Shown here in pieces: positions 18,610 to 26,089 of a stretch of DNA of 64,000 nucleotides (positions are counted from its first letter, which is position 1; the number at the start of each line of letters is the position of its first letter). Under the pieces are notes generated by a model. The model saw nothing but the letters and a program-made list of their open reading frames with translations. It searched no databases and was not told the DNA's origin. The stretch is from Pradoshia sp. D12 (GTDB lineage Bacteria > Bacillota > Bacilli > Bacillales > Pradoshiaceae), in assembly GCF_008935075.1 (NCBI RefSeq), contig NZ_CP044545.1, forward strand, positions 709,501 through 773,500. The letters are read 5' to 3'. A program made the position numbers and the translations under genes.

Positions 18610-19836
18610 ATGGGAGAAGTGAGTGAAACTAATAAAAAAAAGAAATTGAATAGGCACATCAAAAAAGAAATGTTACGAAAAAACGAAAGACTTTTGTTAA
18701 CAGCTTCGGCCGTAATAAAAGGTAAGCCTGACACGGTCTTAGCGGTAACTGAAAAATATTGGTATATGTATTCATACAACGATAATTTAACCGAAAAAAT
18801 GGAACTCATCGAACAGCATGCGTTCGATGGAATTAATGAAGTAGTGGTGGATCATTACTTCGTTAAGAGCGTGTTTCTTTTTAAAACAAACACGAATGAA
18901 TTCAAAATTATTGTGACGGAAAAAGGCAAGGATTTAGAGAGCCTATTGAAAAACCAACTCAATCTGAAGGTCACTGTTCTAGAGCGAAAGTTCTCCCGTA
19001 AAATTGTAGGATACCGTTCTCAATCGAAACCAAAAATGGTTGTTTCAAGTTTTCTATATGGATTAGTTGTACTCATGTTCATCGCGGTCATCGTTGTAAA
19101 TCTACAAGCAGAAGATGAAGCCGCACAGCATGTTGAAAAAGCTGAAAAATTGATGAAAGAAGAAAAATATGAAGAATCGTTACAGGAATTAAATCAATCC
19201 ATCGAACTGAACGGTGCCGAGAATAATCCAGCGAGAGAATTGATGAAAAAAGTAAACAAATCCATGGCTGAAGAACATTACAAGAACGCTCTTTCGCTCG
19301 TGAACCAAAATAAAATCGATGAAGCCATCAAAGAAATCAACCAATCAAAAACATTGCACGATGACCAGAAAGAGAACAAAGCCTATGCGCTGGAAAAAGA
19401 GATCAATAAATCCAAGTCAACAAAACGGGCAAAAGAGACACTTGTTAAAATGACGGATAAGGAGTTCGAACTCCTGCAAGCAAACAAACTGGAAAAATCA
19501 TATATGGATAATGAAACGCTTAATCAAAAATTCATCAAATTATTGGTTAAGAACAAAGGTGAACGAGAAAAACACCTGGCGGCGGAAAGAAAAAGTTTAA
19601 TTGAAAAGCAGTTCAGCAGTTGGGATGGATCGCATAAAAATGTAACGAAATATATCAAGAGCCAAATGAATGATGAGGATAGTTACGAACATGTGGAAAC
19701 GGTCTACTGGGACATGAAAGATCATTTGGTCGTGCGCACAACCTTCCGAGGCAACAATGCATTTGGAGCAAAAGTCAAAAACAGTGTAAAAGCCAAAGTA
19801 TCCTTAGAAGGAGAAATTACCGAAATTATCGAGTAG
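18610..19836 (+). CDS. Membrane protein with PH-like N-terminus and helical-repeat C-terminus
   Basis: A 408-residue protein of unknown function. The N-terminal ~140 residues are cytoplasmic and mixed alpha/beta, resembling bacterial PH-like domains (LLTASAVIKGKPDTVLAVTE, FDGINEVVVDHYF). One membrane segment follows at ~148-166. Residues ~170-280 form TPR-like helical pairs (HVEKAEKLMKEEKYEESLQE and YKNALSLVNQNKIDEAIKE), and then comes a charged coiled region and a small C-terminal domain outside the membrane. The ATG at 18610 is chosen because GAGGTGG lies seven bases before it. It sits alone in the island; the exterior helical repeats suggest protein binding. Confidence 0.7.
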   Translation: MGEVSETNKKKKLNRHIKKEMLRKNERLLLTASAVIKGKPDTVLAVTEKYWYMYSYNDNLTEKMELIEQHAFDGINEVVVDHYFVKSVFLFKTNTNEFKIIVTEKGKDLESLLKNQLNLKVTVLERKFSRKIVGYRSQSKPKMVVSSFLYGLVVLMFIAVIVVNLQAEDEAAQHVEKAEKLMKEEKYEESLQELNQSIELNGAENNPARELMKKVNKSMAEEHYKNALSLVNQNKIDEAIKEINQSKTLHDDQKENKAYALEKEINKSKSTKRAKETLVKMTDKEFELLQANKLEKSYMDNETLNQKFIKLLVKNKGEREKHLAAERKSLIEKQFSSWDGSHKNVTKYIKSQMNDEDSYEHVETVYWDMKDHLVVRTTFRGNNAFGAKVKNSVKAKVSLEGEITEIIE

Positions 19837-19917
19837 TGCTATCTTCGAAAAGGATTCCTGTTTAAGAAAATAGAATAAGCAACTAAATGTCAGCTGCTTT
19901 TTTTGCTTAGTTCTGTC

Positions 19918-20097
19918 TTATACTGTGAAAGTCTCTGCATCACATATCCAAATGCGTAACCCGACGATTTGCCTCCTTTCTTTGATGTATTTCGTTTCGA
20001 TATAGTGTAATTGATGCTTGTTCATCGCCTTTTTTACGGCTGTTTTGTCTTTGCCTTGTTTCAAGTCTTGTTTAGAAAAGGTACCCACTAACACCAT
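19918..20097 (-). CDS. Small hypothetical protein or gene fragment (59 aa)
   Basis: An ATG-started frame of 59 residues, basic, ending in RIWICDAETFTV. The composition (KHQLHYIETKYIKERRQ) looks like real protein, but there is no good ribosome site before the ATG, so it may be the C-terminal remnant of a lost gene. No family recognised. Confidence 0.35.
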   Translation of the reverse strand: MVLVGTFSKQDLKQGKDKTAVKKAMNKHQLHYIETKYIKERRQIVGLRIWICDAETFTV

Positions 20098-20364
20098 TAT
20101 TCATTGCTTCAGATGAGGCGATATTTATCACTGGTGGAGAACTTATCATTTAATCAAAGAAGCTATCCACGATTAAGAGGGTAGCTTCTTTTTATGCTAC
20201 AAAAGGGGTAGCAGCATTCCTACATTCAATGAAATGTGTGGGAAAGTTTGTGAAAAGATGTTCTTAAACAAATAGGGGCGTTAACGGAATAACGAAGCTG
20301 AAAAGTGCCCTCTTTTTTTAGCGATACTGTTTATGAATAGCGCAATTAATAAAGATCCTTAGAA

Positions 20365-21001
20365 GAACGAAGGCTGGGCGAGTTATTGGCACCAGCGCAT
20401 CCTACGCGAGCTTGATTTAACCAGCGGAGAATCAATCGAATTTGCAAAACTTAATGCAGGTGTGGTGCAGCCGTCAAGAACAGGCATTAACCCTTATTAC
20501 TTAGGCATCAAAATGTTTGAGGATATTGAAGAGCGGTATAACAACCCAGACGAAGAGATGAAAAGGCGCGGGGTTAAACCAAATTCAGGTCGTGAAAAAA
20601 TGTTTGAAGTGCGGGAAATCGAATCGGATATCTCCTTCCTCCGCAATTACCTCACAAAGGATTTGGTTATGCGTGAGGATATGTATCTATTCCAGAAAAA
20701 AGGACGCGACTATAAGATTGTCGATAAGCAATGGAAAGCGGTACGAGATCAGCTTGTCGGCATGCGGGTCAATGGAGGGTTCCCGTATATTACGGTGAAT
20801 GACGGGGACTATTTAAAAAATGGGGAGCTTTACCTGAAGCATTGGTTTGAGGATATTGAGCTGGATGTAAAATACCTAGAGAAAGTTTTGCCGCATATGC
20901 ATTATTTATGGGGACGAACGGTTCATATGGAAACGGTGTTGGAAGGTAAGGGAATTTTGTTTAGTTATGATGGGAAGAGTGTGAGTCGGAAGTATGTATG
21001 A
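20365..21001 (+). pseudogene. spoVR 3'-end copy 2 (637 bp)
   Basis: This segment aligns without gaps with bases 12342-12978 of spoVR, from NEGWASYWH to the stop codon; the preceding 5' two-thirds of the gene is absent. By hand count it differs from the intact gene at about 33 bases in the first ~350 and about 5 in the last ~285, yet only three residues differ. No ribosome site precedes it, so it is unlikely to be translated as such. An internal frame of 179 residues from 20462 is open only because it is a spoVR tail. Upstream sequence (20272-20364) resembles that of copy 3. Confidence 0.9.
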
Positions 21002-21009
21002 GTAATGTG

Positions 21010-21038
21010 AAGAAGCCAATCAGGGATTGGCTTCTTTT
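21010..21038 (+). terminator. Terminator after spoVR tail copy 2
   Basis: A 12-bp stem AAGAAGCCAATC / GATTGGCTTCTT with a three-base loop and T run. Near-identical hairpins follow copy 3 (27886) and stand alone at 29142. Confidence 0.85.
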
Positions 21039-21326
21039 ATTTGAGAAGTGTTACTTTTTGAATATAAGGTCGTGCTCGATAATTGAAGAACGGGAATATA
21101 ATTTGGTTACCAATTTTCTAAATTCCTCTGTCCACAAACAAATGGAAGCAATAGCAGAAGATCAAGATTGTCAAATGGATGGTATCTTTTTATGCTGCTA
21201 ACGGGGGCACCATTCCTGCAATAAATGAACAGTGTGGTTAAATATGTGAAACAACGTAATTTAAACTATCAATGGCAATAGCAGAATCATCTATAAACAC
21301 CTTGAGAGGCATCGCATAAGATAAAA

Positions 21327-21347
21327 AATACCGCCATTGACGGTATT
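21327..21347 (-). terminator. Terminator of the small membrane protein gene
   Basis: A 7-bp stem (AATACCG / CGGTATT) followed on the minus strand by a run of Ts, 44 bases past the stop of the gene at 21391-21555. Confidence 0.7.
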
Positions 21348-21390
21348 CAATCTTCTACTTTTAAAATTGGGAGTGGAACAATGGTTGAAA

Positions 21391-21555
21391 CTAATTGACA
21401 CTATTATTCTTCCTGATTTCGTCACGAATGTCCTTTAGATAATCATTTTTTTGTTTCATTAACTTTATGAAAGTACTTGTAACATAAATAGCAAAAATGA
21501 GAATTCCTAAATATATTATGATAGGAATAATCCCTAAGAAATCTAATATTTCCAT
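21391..21555 (-). CDS. Small single-pass membrane protein (54 aa)
   Basis: A 54-residue protein below usual ORF cut-offs. A hydrophobic segment (about residues 5-27, DFLGIIPIIIYLGILIFAIYV) is followed by a charged helical tail (KLMKQKNDYLKDIRDEIRK). The ATG at 21553-21555 has a strong GGAGGGG site eight bases upstream, and a terminator follows, so it is very likely a real gene. Its architecture is like that of the 58-residue protein at 24689-24865 in the same island. Function unknown; bacteriocin-immunity or holin-like roles are only guesses. Confidence 0.7.
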   Translation of the reverse strand: MEILDFLGIIPIIIYLGILIFAIYVTSTFIKLMKQKNDYLKDIRDEIRKNNSVN

Positions 21556-21654
21556 AAATTAACCCCTCCAAACTATATTTTATAATCATATTATCATATT
21601 TTTCACAAATTAATCGTTAATAAACTTATACTCTCAGGGTAGATTGCAAAATGA

Positions 21655-21697
21655 GGGCAATCGCTTTTTTATTAAAGGGGAAGGTTAACGGAAAAAG
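21655..21697. repeat. Island repeat R, partial (R0)
   Basis: Contains GCAATCGCTTTTTTATTAAA followed by GGGGAAGGTTAACGG, matching the second half of the GGGGCAGGTTAG repeat family found between the island genes. It abuts the IS110 remnant. Confidence 0.5.
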
Positions 21698-22022
21698 ACA
21701 AACGGCATCGATTATATCTGTTTTTACTTTACGTAAACTCGAACTTTTCGCTTTGTATGAATTGATGAATTCACAACGATTAACAGATACCCTAGTTTTT
21801 CAAAATACTGTACAACAGGCACATAATGCCAGTAGACTCTAAAACTATGGGAGGTCTTGTTTCTGTTAATTCTTCTACCTCTTTAATAAATGTATGAAGT
21901 TCATCTAAGCCATCCAGTGTATGTGCGACTTTAAAGCTCTTTTTGTAAGGCTTCTTTTTCTCCAAGAATGCTTGAACCTGACTTTCACCTTTTGCGACAT
22001 CCAGACCAATGACTGGATTCAT
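21690..22022 (-). pseudogene. IS110-family transposase remnant
   Basis: The first ~63 residues (MNPVIGLDVAKGESQVQAF, then ETRPPIVLESTG) match the start of the intact IS110 recombinase at 16564. A missing base after ESTG breaks the frame. Other frames then give HYVPVVQYFEKLGYLL and LRKVKTDIIDA, the equivalents of the catalytic KTDAYDAY block. The rest is lost. It is a 5' remnant of a second, diverged element in opposite orientation to the intact one. Confidence 0.85.
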
Positions 22023-22082
22023 GAGTATCTCCTCCTCATCAATGAATTAGCTGGTAACCCCTAAATGGCTCCTTATAGTGTC

Positions 22083-22215
22083 ATAGCTTCGCTTGTTATG
22101 CGAGATCTGGGTCCCAACCAGCTTCATTCATGTTTCTATAAGTGGGGGGGAACGGTTTAGTTGTCGGGATTAACTTTCCCACGGGGGGCTTTCGTTCTAC
22201 CCCAGCTACCTCTAG
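22083..22215 (-). ncRNA. Candidate bridge-RNA region of the IS110 remnant
   Basis: The minus-strand leader of the broken transposase shares the conserved blocks of 16386-16500 but differs in the internal segments between them. It preserves the comparison needed to define the RNA, though the recombinase is dead. Probably not functional alone. Confidence 0.45.
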
Positions 22216-22261
22216 TATTCTAGACCTCAAAGAAAAAGGTCAACCAATTAACTTGGTCAAC

Positions 22262-22292
22262 CTAATAATACGAAGGGCAGGATAGTTGCATA
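22262..22292. repeat. Island repeat R, partial, at IS110 remnant edge
   Basis: TACGAAGGGCAGGATAGTTG resembles the repeat core (GGGGCAGGTTAGTT) and lies just outside the left end of the IS110 remnant. The intact IS110 also has TACGAAGGGGCAGG at its left edge (16302-16316). Confidence 0.4.
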
Positions 22293-22394
22293 AGGAGTTA
22301 TAATATATTAGACCCATTCTTTATGTTATTAATAATTTGTATCTGACACAAAGTGGTAGTGTTTAATTTACAAATAAAAGAGGAAGCGATACAT

Positions 22395-23336
22395 ATGATT
22401 CATACTTTTGCCGTAACAAACGATTTAAAACTAATAACTGATATACCATTAAAACGTTTAGATGATTCTGATATTAAATGGTTTTGGGTAGATTTCGATA
22501 CACCTAGTGATAGAGAAGCACTCCTTTTACAAACTCATTTTGATTTGCATCCACTTGCAATTGAAGACTGCTTACATTCTCTACAACGTCCAAAACTTGA
22601 TTATTATGATGGGTATAATTTTTTTGTTCTACACACTTTAAACCAATACTCCCTTGTACCTGAAGAATTAGATATATTTGTCGGACACAATTTTATAGTT
22701 ACTTTCCATTCATCACCTTTAAGTGAAATAGGAATGGTTCGAAAAAGGGTAATGGAGGATAAAAATACTATTAATAAAGGGGTTCTCCACATTTTTTATT
22801 CAATAATGGATAAAATTGTAGATGAGTATTTTCCAAGTATTTATAAATGTGAAGATAAATTGAATGAAATAGAAATGAATAAAACAAATCAAGATTTAAT
22901 TGAAAATGTTTATGAAATAAGAAACCAGTTACTTAAGTTAAGACGCACAATTTTTCCGATGAGAGAATTGCTGTATAGAATTTTAAATTCGGAGAGAGTG
23001 ATAGTCCCAAAAGATGATCGAGTCTATTTTATGGATATATACGACCATTTATTGAGACTTTCTGAAATGATTGAGTCTAATCGAGAAATGACGGCAGATA
23101 TACGAGACAATTATATTTCACTAAATTCAAACCGAATGAACAGAATTATGAAAACACTAACTGTTATGACATCAGTTTTCATTCCCTTAACGTTTATTGC
23201 CAGTATATATGGGATGAATTTTAAATATATGCCAGAACTTACCTTGCAATGGGGATATTTTGGAGTGCTGGGAGTTATGGTATCAGTTGGCTCTGTAATG
23301 TTGTTATGGTTTTGGCGTAAGGGTTGGTTTAAATGA
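22395..23336 (+). CDS. corA: CorA-family magnesium transporter
   Basis: Forms a pentameric Mg2+/Co2+ channel in the membrane. The 313-residue protein has a long N-terminal cytoplasmic domain (FWVDFDTPSDREALLL, HPLAIEDCLHSLQRPKLD), a long helix and two C-terminal membrane segments with the signature YGMNF at the pore mouth. The ATG at 22395 with GAGGAA upstream is used in place of a longer open frame. Length and motif order are complete. It stands alone between repeats, so it may be an acquired extra copy rather than the main housekeeping transporter. Confidence 0.9.
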   Translation: MIHTFAVTNDLKLITDIPLKRLDDSDIKWFWVDFDTPSDREALLLQTHFDLHPLAIEDCLHSLQRPKLDYYDGYNFFVLHTLNQYSLVPEELDIFVGHNFIVTFHSSPLSEIGMVRKRVMEDKNTINKGVLHIFYSIMDKIVDEYFPSIYKCEDKLNEIEMNKTNQDLIENVYEIRNQLLKLRRTIFPMRELLYRILNSERVIVPKDDRVYFMDIYDHLLRLSEMIESNREMTADIRDNYISLNSNRMNRIMKTLTVMTSVFIPLTFIASIYGMNFKYMPELTLQWGYFGVLGVMVSVGSVMLLWFWRKGWFK

Positions 23337-23407
23337 TTAAAAATAAAAAGCCGATGCAAAAAACGGGCACGATTGTTTAAAAAGGTTCACTTTTCCTTAT
23401 AGAAATA

Positions 23408-23488
23408 ACGGGGGCGTTGATCCAAGAAGGATTAATGCCTTTTTGTGTTGAATTTCTTATTGTAAAAACGGGGTAGGTTAGCGGAACG
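23408..23488. repeat. Island repeat R1 (full)
   Basis: About 80 bases: a GTTGATCCAAGAAGGATTAA block, then GCCTTTTTGTGTTGAATTTC and finally ACGGGGTAGGTTAGCGGAAC. It lies between corA and the DUF3021 gene and closely matches R2 (23974) and R3 (25832). Confidence 0.8.
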
Positions 23489-23563
23489 AAAAATTTTCTG
23501 AAACTTCAAACTAGTATCCATCGTATATAATTAATAACAGGAAATACCAGGAAAGGGGATTTT

Positions 23564-23959
23564 ATGTTGCAGTTGTTTTTAAAGGGATTATATAGAGGGT
23601 CTATCTCATTTGGTATCTTACTAATAATTTCACTGTCGTATAAGTTGCAAGGGCAATCAGATGATTCGAGTGTTTATTTTTTTTATGGCCTTATAGCCTT
23701 TTTCCTTGGGGTGACAAGCGTCATATATCAAATTGAACAATGGAGTTTTTTAAAGCAAATTTTTGCTCATTATATGGCGATGCTGATTACTGTTTTTCCA
23801 ACGTTGCTATTAAGTGGTTTTTATCCGTTAGATTCATTTAAAGATGTATTTGATGTGTATCTCCAATTTAATAAAGTGGGGATTATCTTATTTTTGACTT
23901 CATATTTTATTTCATATTTTTTTTCACGTAAAAATTCTAATAATAGCACATCAATATGA
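23564..23959 (+). CDS. DUF3021-family membrane protein
   Basis: A 131-residue protein with four predicted membrane segments. The segment FLKGLYRGSISFGILLIIS at the start and VTSVIYQIEQWSFLKQIFAH in the middle are typical of DUF3021 proteins, which are often encoded beside LytTR-type regulators. No regulator is present here, so the gene is separated from its usual partner. AAAGGGG lies before the ATG. Function unknown. Confidence 0.75.
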   Translation: MLQLFLKGLYRGSISFGILLIISLSYKLQGQSDDSSVYFFYGLIAFFLGVTSVIYQIEQWSFLKQIFAHYMAMLITVFPTLLLSGFYPLDSFKDVFDVYLQFNKVGIILFLTSYFISYFFSRKNSNNSTSI

Positions 23960-23973
23960 TTGAGGTATACGAC

Positions 23974-24060
23974 TGACGGTGGGCATTGATCTAAGAAGGA
24001 TTAATCCCTTTTGTGTTGAAACTCTTATGGAAGTAACGGAGCAGGTTAGCCGAAGAAGGA
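23974..24060. repeat. Island repeat R2 (full)
   Basis: Carries CATTGATCTAAGAAGGATTA, a TTTTGTGTTGAAACTCTTAT block and ACGGAGCAGGTTAGCCGAAG. It lies between the DUF3021 and SMI1/KNR4 genes, in the same orientation as R1 and R3. Confidence 0.8.
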
Positions 24061-24105
24061 ATATTACATAGATAAGTTGAATCTATATATATCGGTGGGA
24101 ATGAA

Positions 24106-24540
24106 ATGTGGAAAGAATTTATCAATTCAATTACGAAAGAACAACACTTTAAAGATCCTGCTACAAAGAGCGAGATTGAAGAAATTCAACGAAAACTAGA
24201 TGTTGTATTACCAGATGAGTTAGCTGCCCTTTTAACGGAAACAAATGGTGTGTCTGACGATTATGGATCATTGATTTGGCCTACATCTGTGATTATTAAG
24301 GATAATTTATTTTTTAGAAACTTTGAAGATTATAGAGATAATTATATGCCATTAGATAACCTTTTCTTTTTTTCAGACGCAGGTAATGGTGATTTATTTT
24401 GTTATGCAATATTAAAAAACGGAAAGATTGAAAAAAGCGATATTTACGTCTGGAATCACGAAGATGATAGTCGAACCTGGGTTGCCGCTTCATTAAAAGA
24501 CTTTATTAAAGGTTGGTTAACTGGTGAAATTAGTGTTTAA
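24106..24540 (+). CDS. SMI1/KNR4-family protein (orphan immunity-like)
   Basis: A 144-residue soluble protein with the SMI1/KNR4 signature: EIEEIQRKLDVVLPDELAAL near residues 27-46, ETNGV, then FFFSDAGNGDLFCYAI and a C-terminal SLKDFIKGWL helix. In bacteria this family often supplies immunity to polymorphic toxins. No toxin gene is adjacent, so it would be an orphan immunity protein protecting against toxins of kin; that is inference. It is flanked by R repeats on both sides. A GGTGGGA site precedes the ATG. Confidence 0.9.
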   Translation: MWKEFINSITKEQHFKDPATKSEIEEIQRKLDVVLPDELAALLTETNGVSDDYGSLIWPTSVIIKDNLFFRNFEDYRDNYMPLDNLFFFSDAGNGDLFCYAILKNGKIEKSDIYVWNHEDDSRTWVAASLKDFIKGWLTGEISV

Positions 24541-24553
24541 TTGTTTGAAAAAA

Positions 24554-24607
24554 GTAGAATTTGTGAAGACTGCCACTTAAAGTAAAGGGGCAGGTTAGTT
24601 CAATAGG
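24554..24607. repeat. Island repeat R, second half
   Basis: AGTAAAGGGGCAGGTTAGTT plus flanking bases, the best match to the repeat core, located just after the SMI1/KNR4 gene. Confidence 0.7.
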
Positions 24608-24659
24608 CTTTAATGTAGTTGGCTAAATATAAGTATTATTTAGTTTTATAGTAAAAAAA

Positions 24660-24679
24660 GAGAGAGTAAATACTCTCTC
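24660..24679 (-). terminator. Terminator of small membrane protein gene
   Basis: A 9-bp stem (GAGAGAGTA / TACTCTCTC) with a two-base loop, followed on the minus strand by Ts, just past the stop at 24689. Confidence 0.75.
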
Positions 24680-24688
24680 AAATGTATA

Positions 24689-24865
24689 TTAAGCATCATT
24701 ATTATTTAGTTTCTCTAGATTGTCAGATATATTTTTAAGAATTTGATTTTTTTCCTGTTGTAATTTGAAAAATTTAGTTACAAACCAAATTACAAATACG
24801 ATTGGAATTATGTAATATAACAAAGATAAAATTGGTAGAACAGACACCCAGGTTGATGTTGTCAA
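24689..24865 (-). CDS. Small single-pass membrane protein (58 aa)
   Basis: One membrane segment (about residues 8-31, LPILSLLYYIIPIVFVIWFV) is followed by a charged coiled tail (FKLQQEKNQILKNISDNLEKL). The start is fixed by GGAGG seven bases before a TTG at 24863-24865; the longer frame to 24889 would put the ribosome site inside the coding region. Same plan as the 54-residue protein at 21391. Function unknown. Confidence 0.7.
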   Translation of the reverse strand: MTTSTWVSVLPILSLLYYIIPIVFVIWFVTKFFKLQQEKNQILKNISDNLEKLNNNDA

Positions 24866-24968
24866 CGTAAAACCTCCATCATTTTTCAAATATTATAACA
24901 TAGGAATTATTGGTAATTCTTAAAAGATAAATAGTTTTTGAATATTTATCCTGGAATAAAAATAAATA

Positions 24969-25030
24969 AAGAACACTGCGATTGCTCTTCCTCATTATTG
25001 AACTATCGGGACAGGTTGCTTTAGAATTAC
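24969..25030. repeat. Island repeat R, variant
   Basis: GAACACTGCGATTGCTCTTC, then ACTATCGGGACAGGTTGCTT. It is a variant of the second half, related to R0 at 21655, and lies just before the ATPase gene. Confidence 0.55.
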
Positions 25031-25067
25031 CTCAATACCCATTAAATTTAAAAGTGGAGTGTAACTA

Positions 25068-25808
25068 ATGTTGTTTTTACGTAGAATTACTTTTTTACGA
25101 GAAGAAGTACCTGATTTAAATACATACCCATTCACTGTACCTGCAATTAGAGGAATGAATACATTGGACTTAAAAAGTGAAGTAACATTTTTTGTAGGGG
25201 AGAATGGTTCAGGAAAATCTACTTTGCTTGAGGCAATTGCTTACAAATGTGGGTTTAATACAGCAGGCGGAGGAATAAACAATATATACGATGTAGATTC
25301 ATCCCACGCTGCTTTGGGAAAATACATTCGTTTGTCTTGGTTGCCAAAAATCAATCAAGGTTTCTTTTTAAGGGCTGAAAGTTTTTATCATTTCGCGTCT
25401 CATCTGGATCAACTAGCTAAGGAAGACCCGACTATTTATCAAGCATATGGAGGTAAATCATTACACCATCAGTCTCACGGAGAATCCTTTTTATCGCTAT
25501 TTTTAAACCGTTTTTCGGGTAAGGGCATTTATATATTGGATGAGCCCGAGGCAGCATTATCGCCAGCTCGCCTATTAGCATTTATGAGAGTTATTTATCA
25601 ATTGGTGAGTAGCGGAAACGCTCAATTTATCATCGCCACACATTCGCCTATTCTTCTGGGGTATCCAAACGCACACATCTTTAGTTTTGATTCCAATGTA
25701 ATCGAAAGTGTCAGATATGAAGACACAGAACATTATCAAATAACAAAGGGTTTTTTAGATAGAAAGGAAAGGTACTTAGAAGAGTTATTTCTAAATGATG
25801 AGGATTAA
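25068..25808 (+). CDS. AAA-family ATPase (ABC/SMC-type, COG3910-like)
   Basis: A 246-residue soluble ATPase. Walker A is GENGSGKST (about residue 45), Walker B is GIYILDEPEAALSP, and the switch histidine lies in ATHSPILLG. The ABC signature region is SHGESFLSLF. There is no membrane partner, so this is not a transporter; single-domain ATPases of this type occur next to restriction or defence genes and alone. It stands alone between repeats here. The biological role cannot be stated. Confidence 0.85.
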   Translation: MLFLRRITFLREEVPDLNTYPFTVPAIRGMNTLDLKSEVTFFVGENGSGKSTLLEAIAYKCGFNTAGGGINNIYDVDSSHAALGKYIRLSWLPKINQGFFLRAESFYHFASHLDQLAKEDPTIYQAYGGKSLHHQSHGESFLSLFLNRFSGKGIYILDEPEAALSPARLLAFMRVIYQLVSSGNAQFIIATHSPILLGYPNAHIFSFDSNVIESVRYEDTEHYQITKGFLDRKERYLEELFLNDED

Positions 25809-25831
25809 TAAAAATATAGCTTACTCCACTA

Positions 25832-25914
25832 ACAAAGACATTGGTCCAAGAAGGATTAATGCCTTTTTGTGTTGAATTTCTTATGGAAGTAAAGGGGCAG
25901 TCTAGCTCAATAAG
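25832..25914. repeat. Island repeat R3 (full)
   Basis: CATTGGTCCAAGAAGGATTA, TTTTTGTGTTGAATTTCTTA and GTAAAGGGGCAGTCTAGCTC, in the same orientation and order as R1 and R2, just after the ATPase gene. Confidence 0.8.
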
Positions 25915-25944
25915 AGAAAACCACTAGTGAATGTTACCATTACC

Positions 25945-25999
25945 AAACGACTTTATTATGAATTAAGCAACTATATGTACAAAGATAATAAAGTCGTTT
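25945..25999. repeat. Perfect 15-bp inverted repeat with 25-base loop
   Basis: AAACGACTTTATTAT (25945-25959) is repeated in inverse at 25985-25999. As RNA it would form a stable stem but has no T run directly after it. It may be a small palindromic element or a mobile-element relic. Confidence 0.6.
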
Positions 26000-26018
26000 A
26001 ATTTTAATACAGAAAAAT

Positions 26019-26055
26019 AAAAGCCTTACTACACATAAAATGTAATAAGGCTTTT
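26019..26055. terminator. Bidirectional terminator
   Basis: AAAAGCCTTA (26019-26028) pairs with TAAGGCTTTT (26046-26055), with additional inner pairing. It lies 35 bases past the stop of the minus-strand nucleotidyltransferase gene and downstream of the ATPase gene. Confidence 0.75.
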
Positions 26056-26089
26056 AAAATTTGTTCAAAAACGCACAATTTTGACTTTA

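Noticed and set aside
19866-19907. Terminator after the PH-like/TPR gene
   Set aside because: AGCAACTAAATGTCAGCTGCT forms only a 4-5 bp stem despite a T run; too weak to list.
20462-21001. 179-residue 'SpoVR-like' genes at 20462 and 27335
   Set aside because: They are open only because they are intact 3' ends of spoVR; the starts are internal GTG codons without ribosome sites.
20998-21201. Open frame directly after spoVR tail 2
   Set aside because: It runs through the tail's terminator hairpin and has no ribosome site; the coding look comes from the hairpin.
23408-25914. CRISPR array
   Set aside because: The repeats are imperfect, long, irregularly spaced by whole genes, and there are no cas genes.
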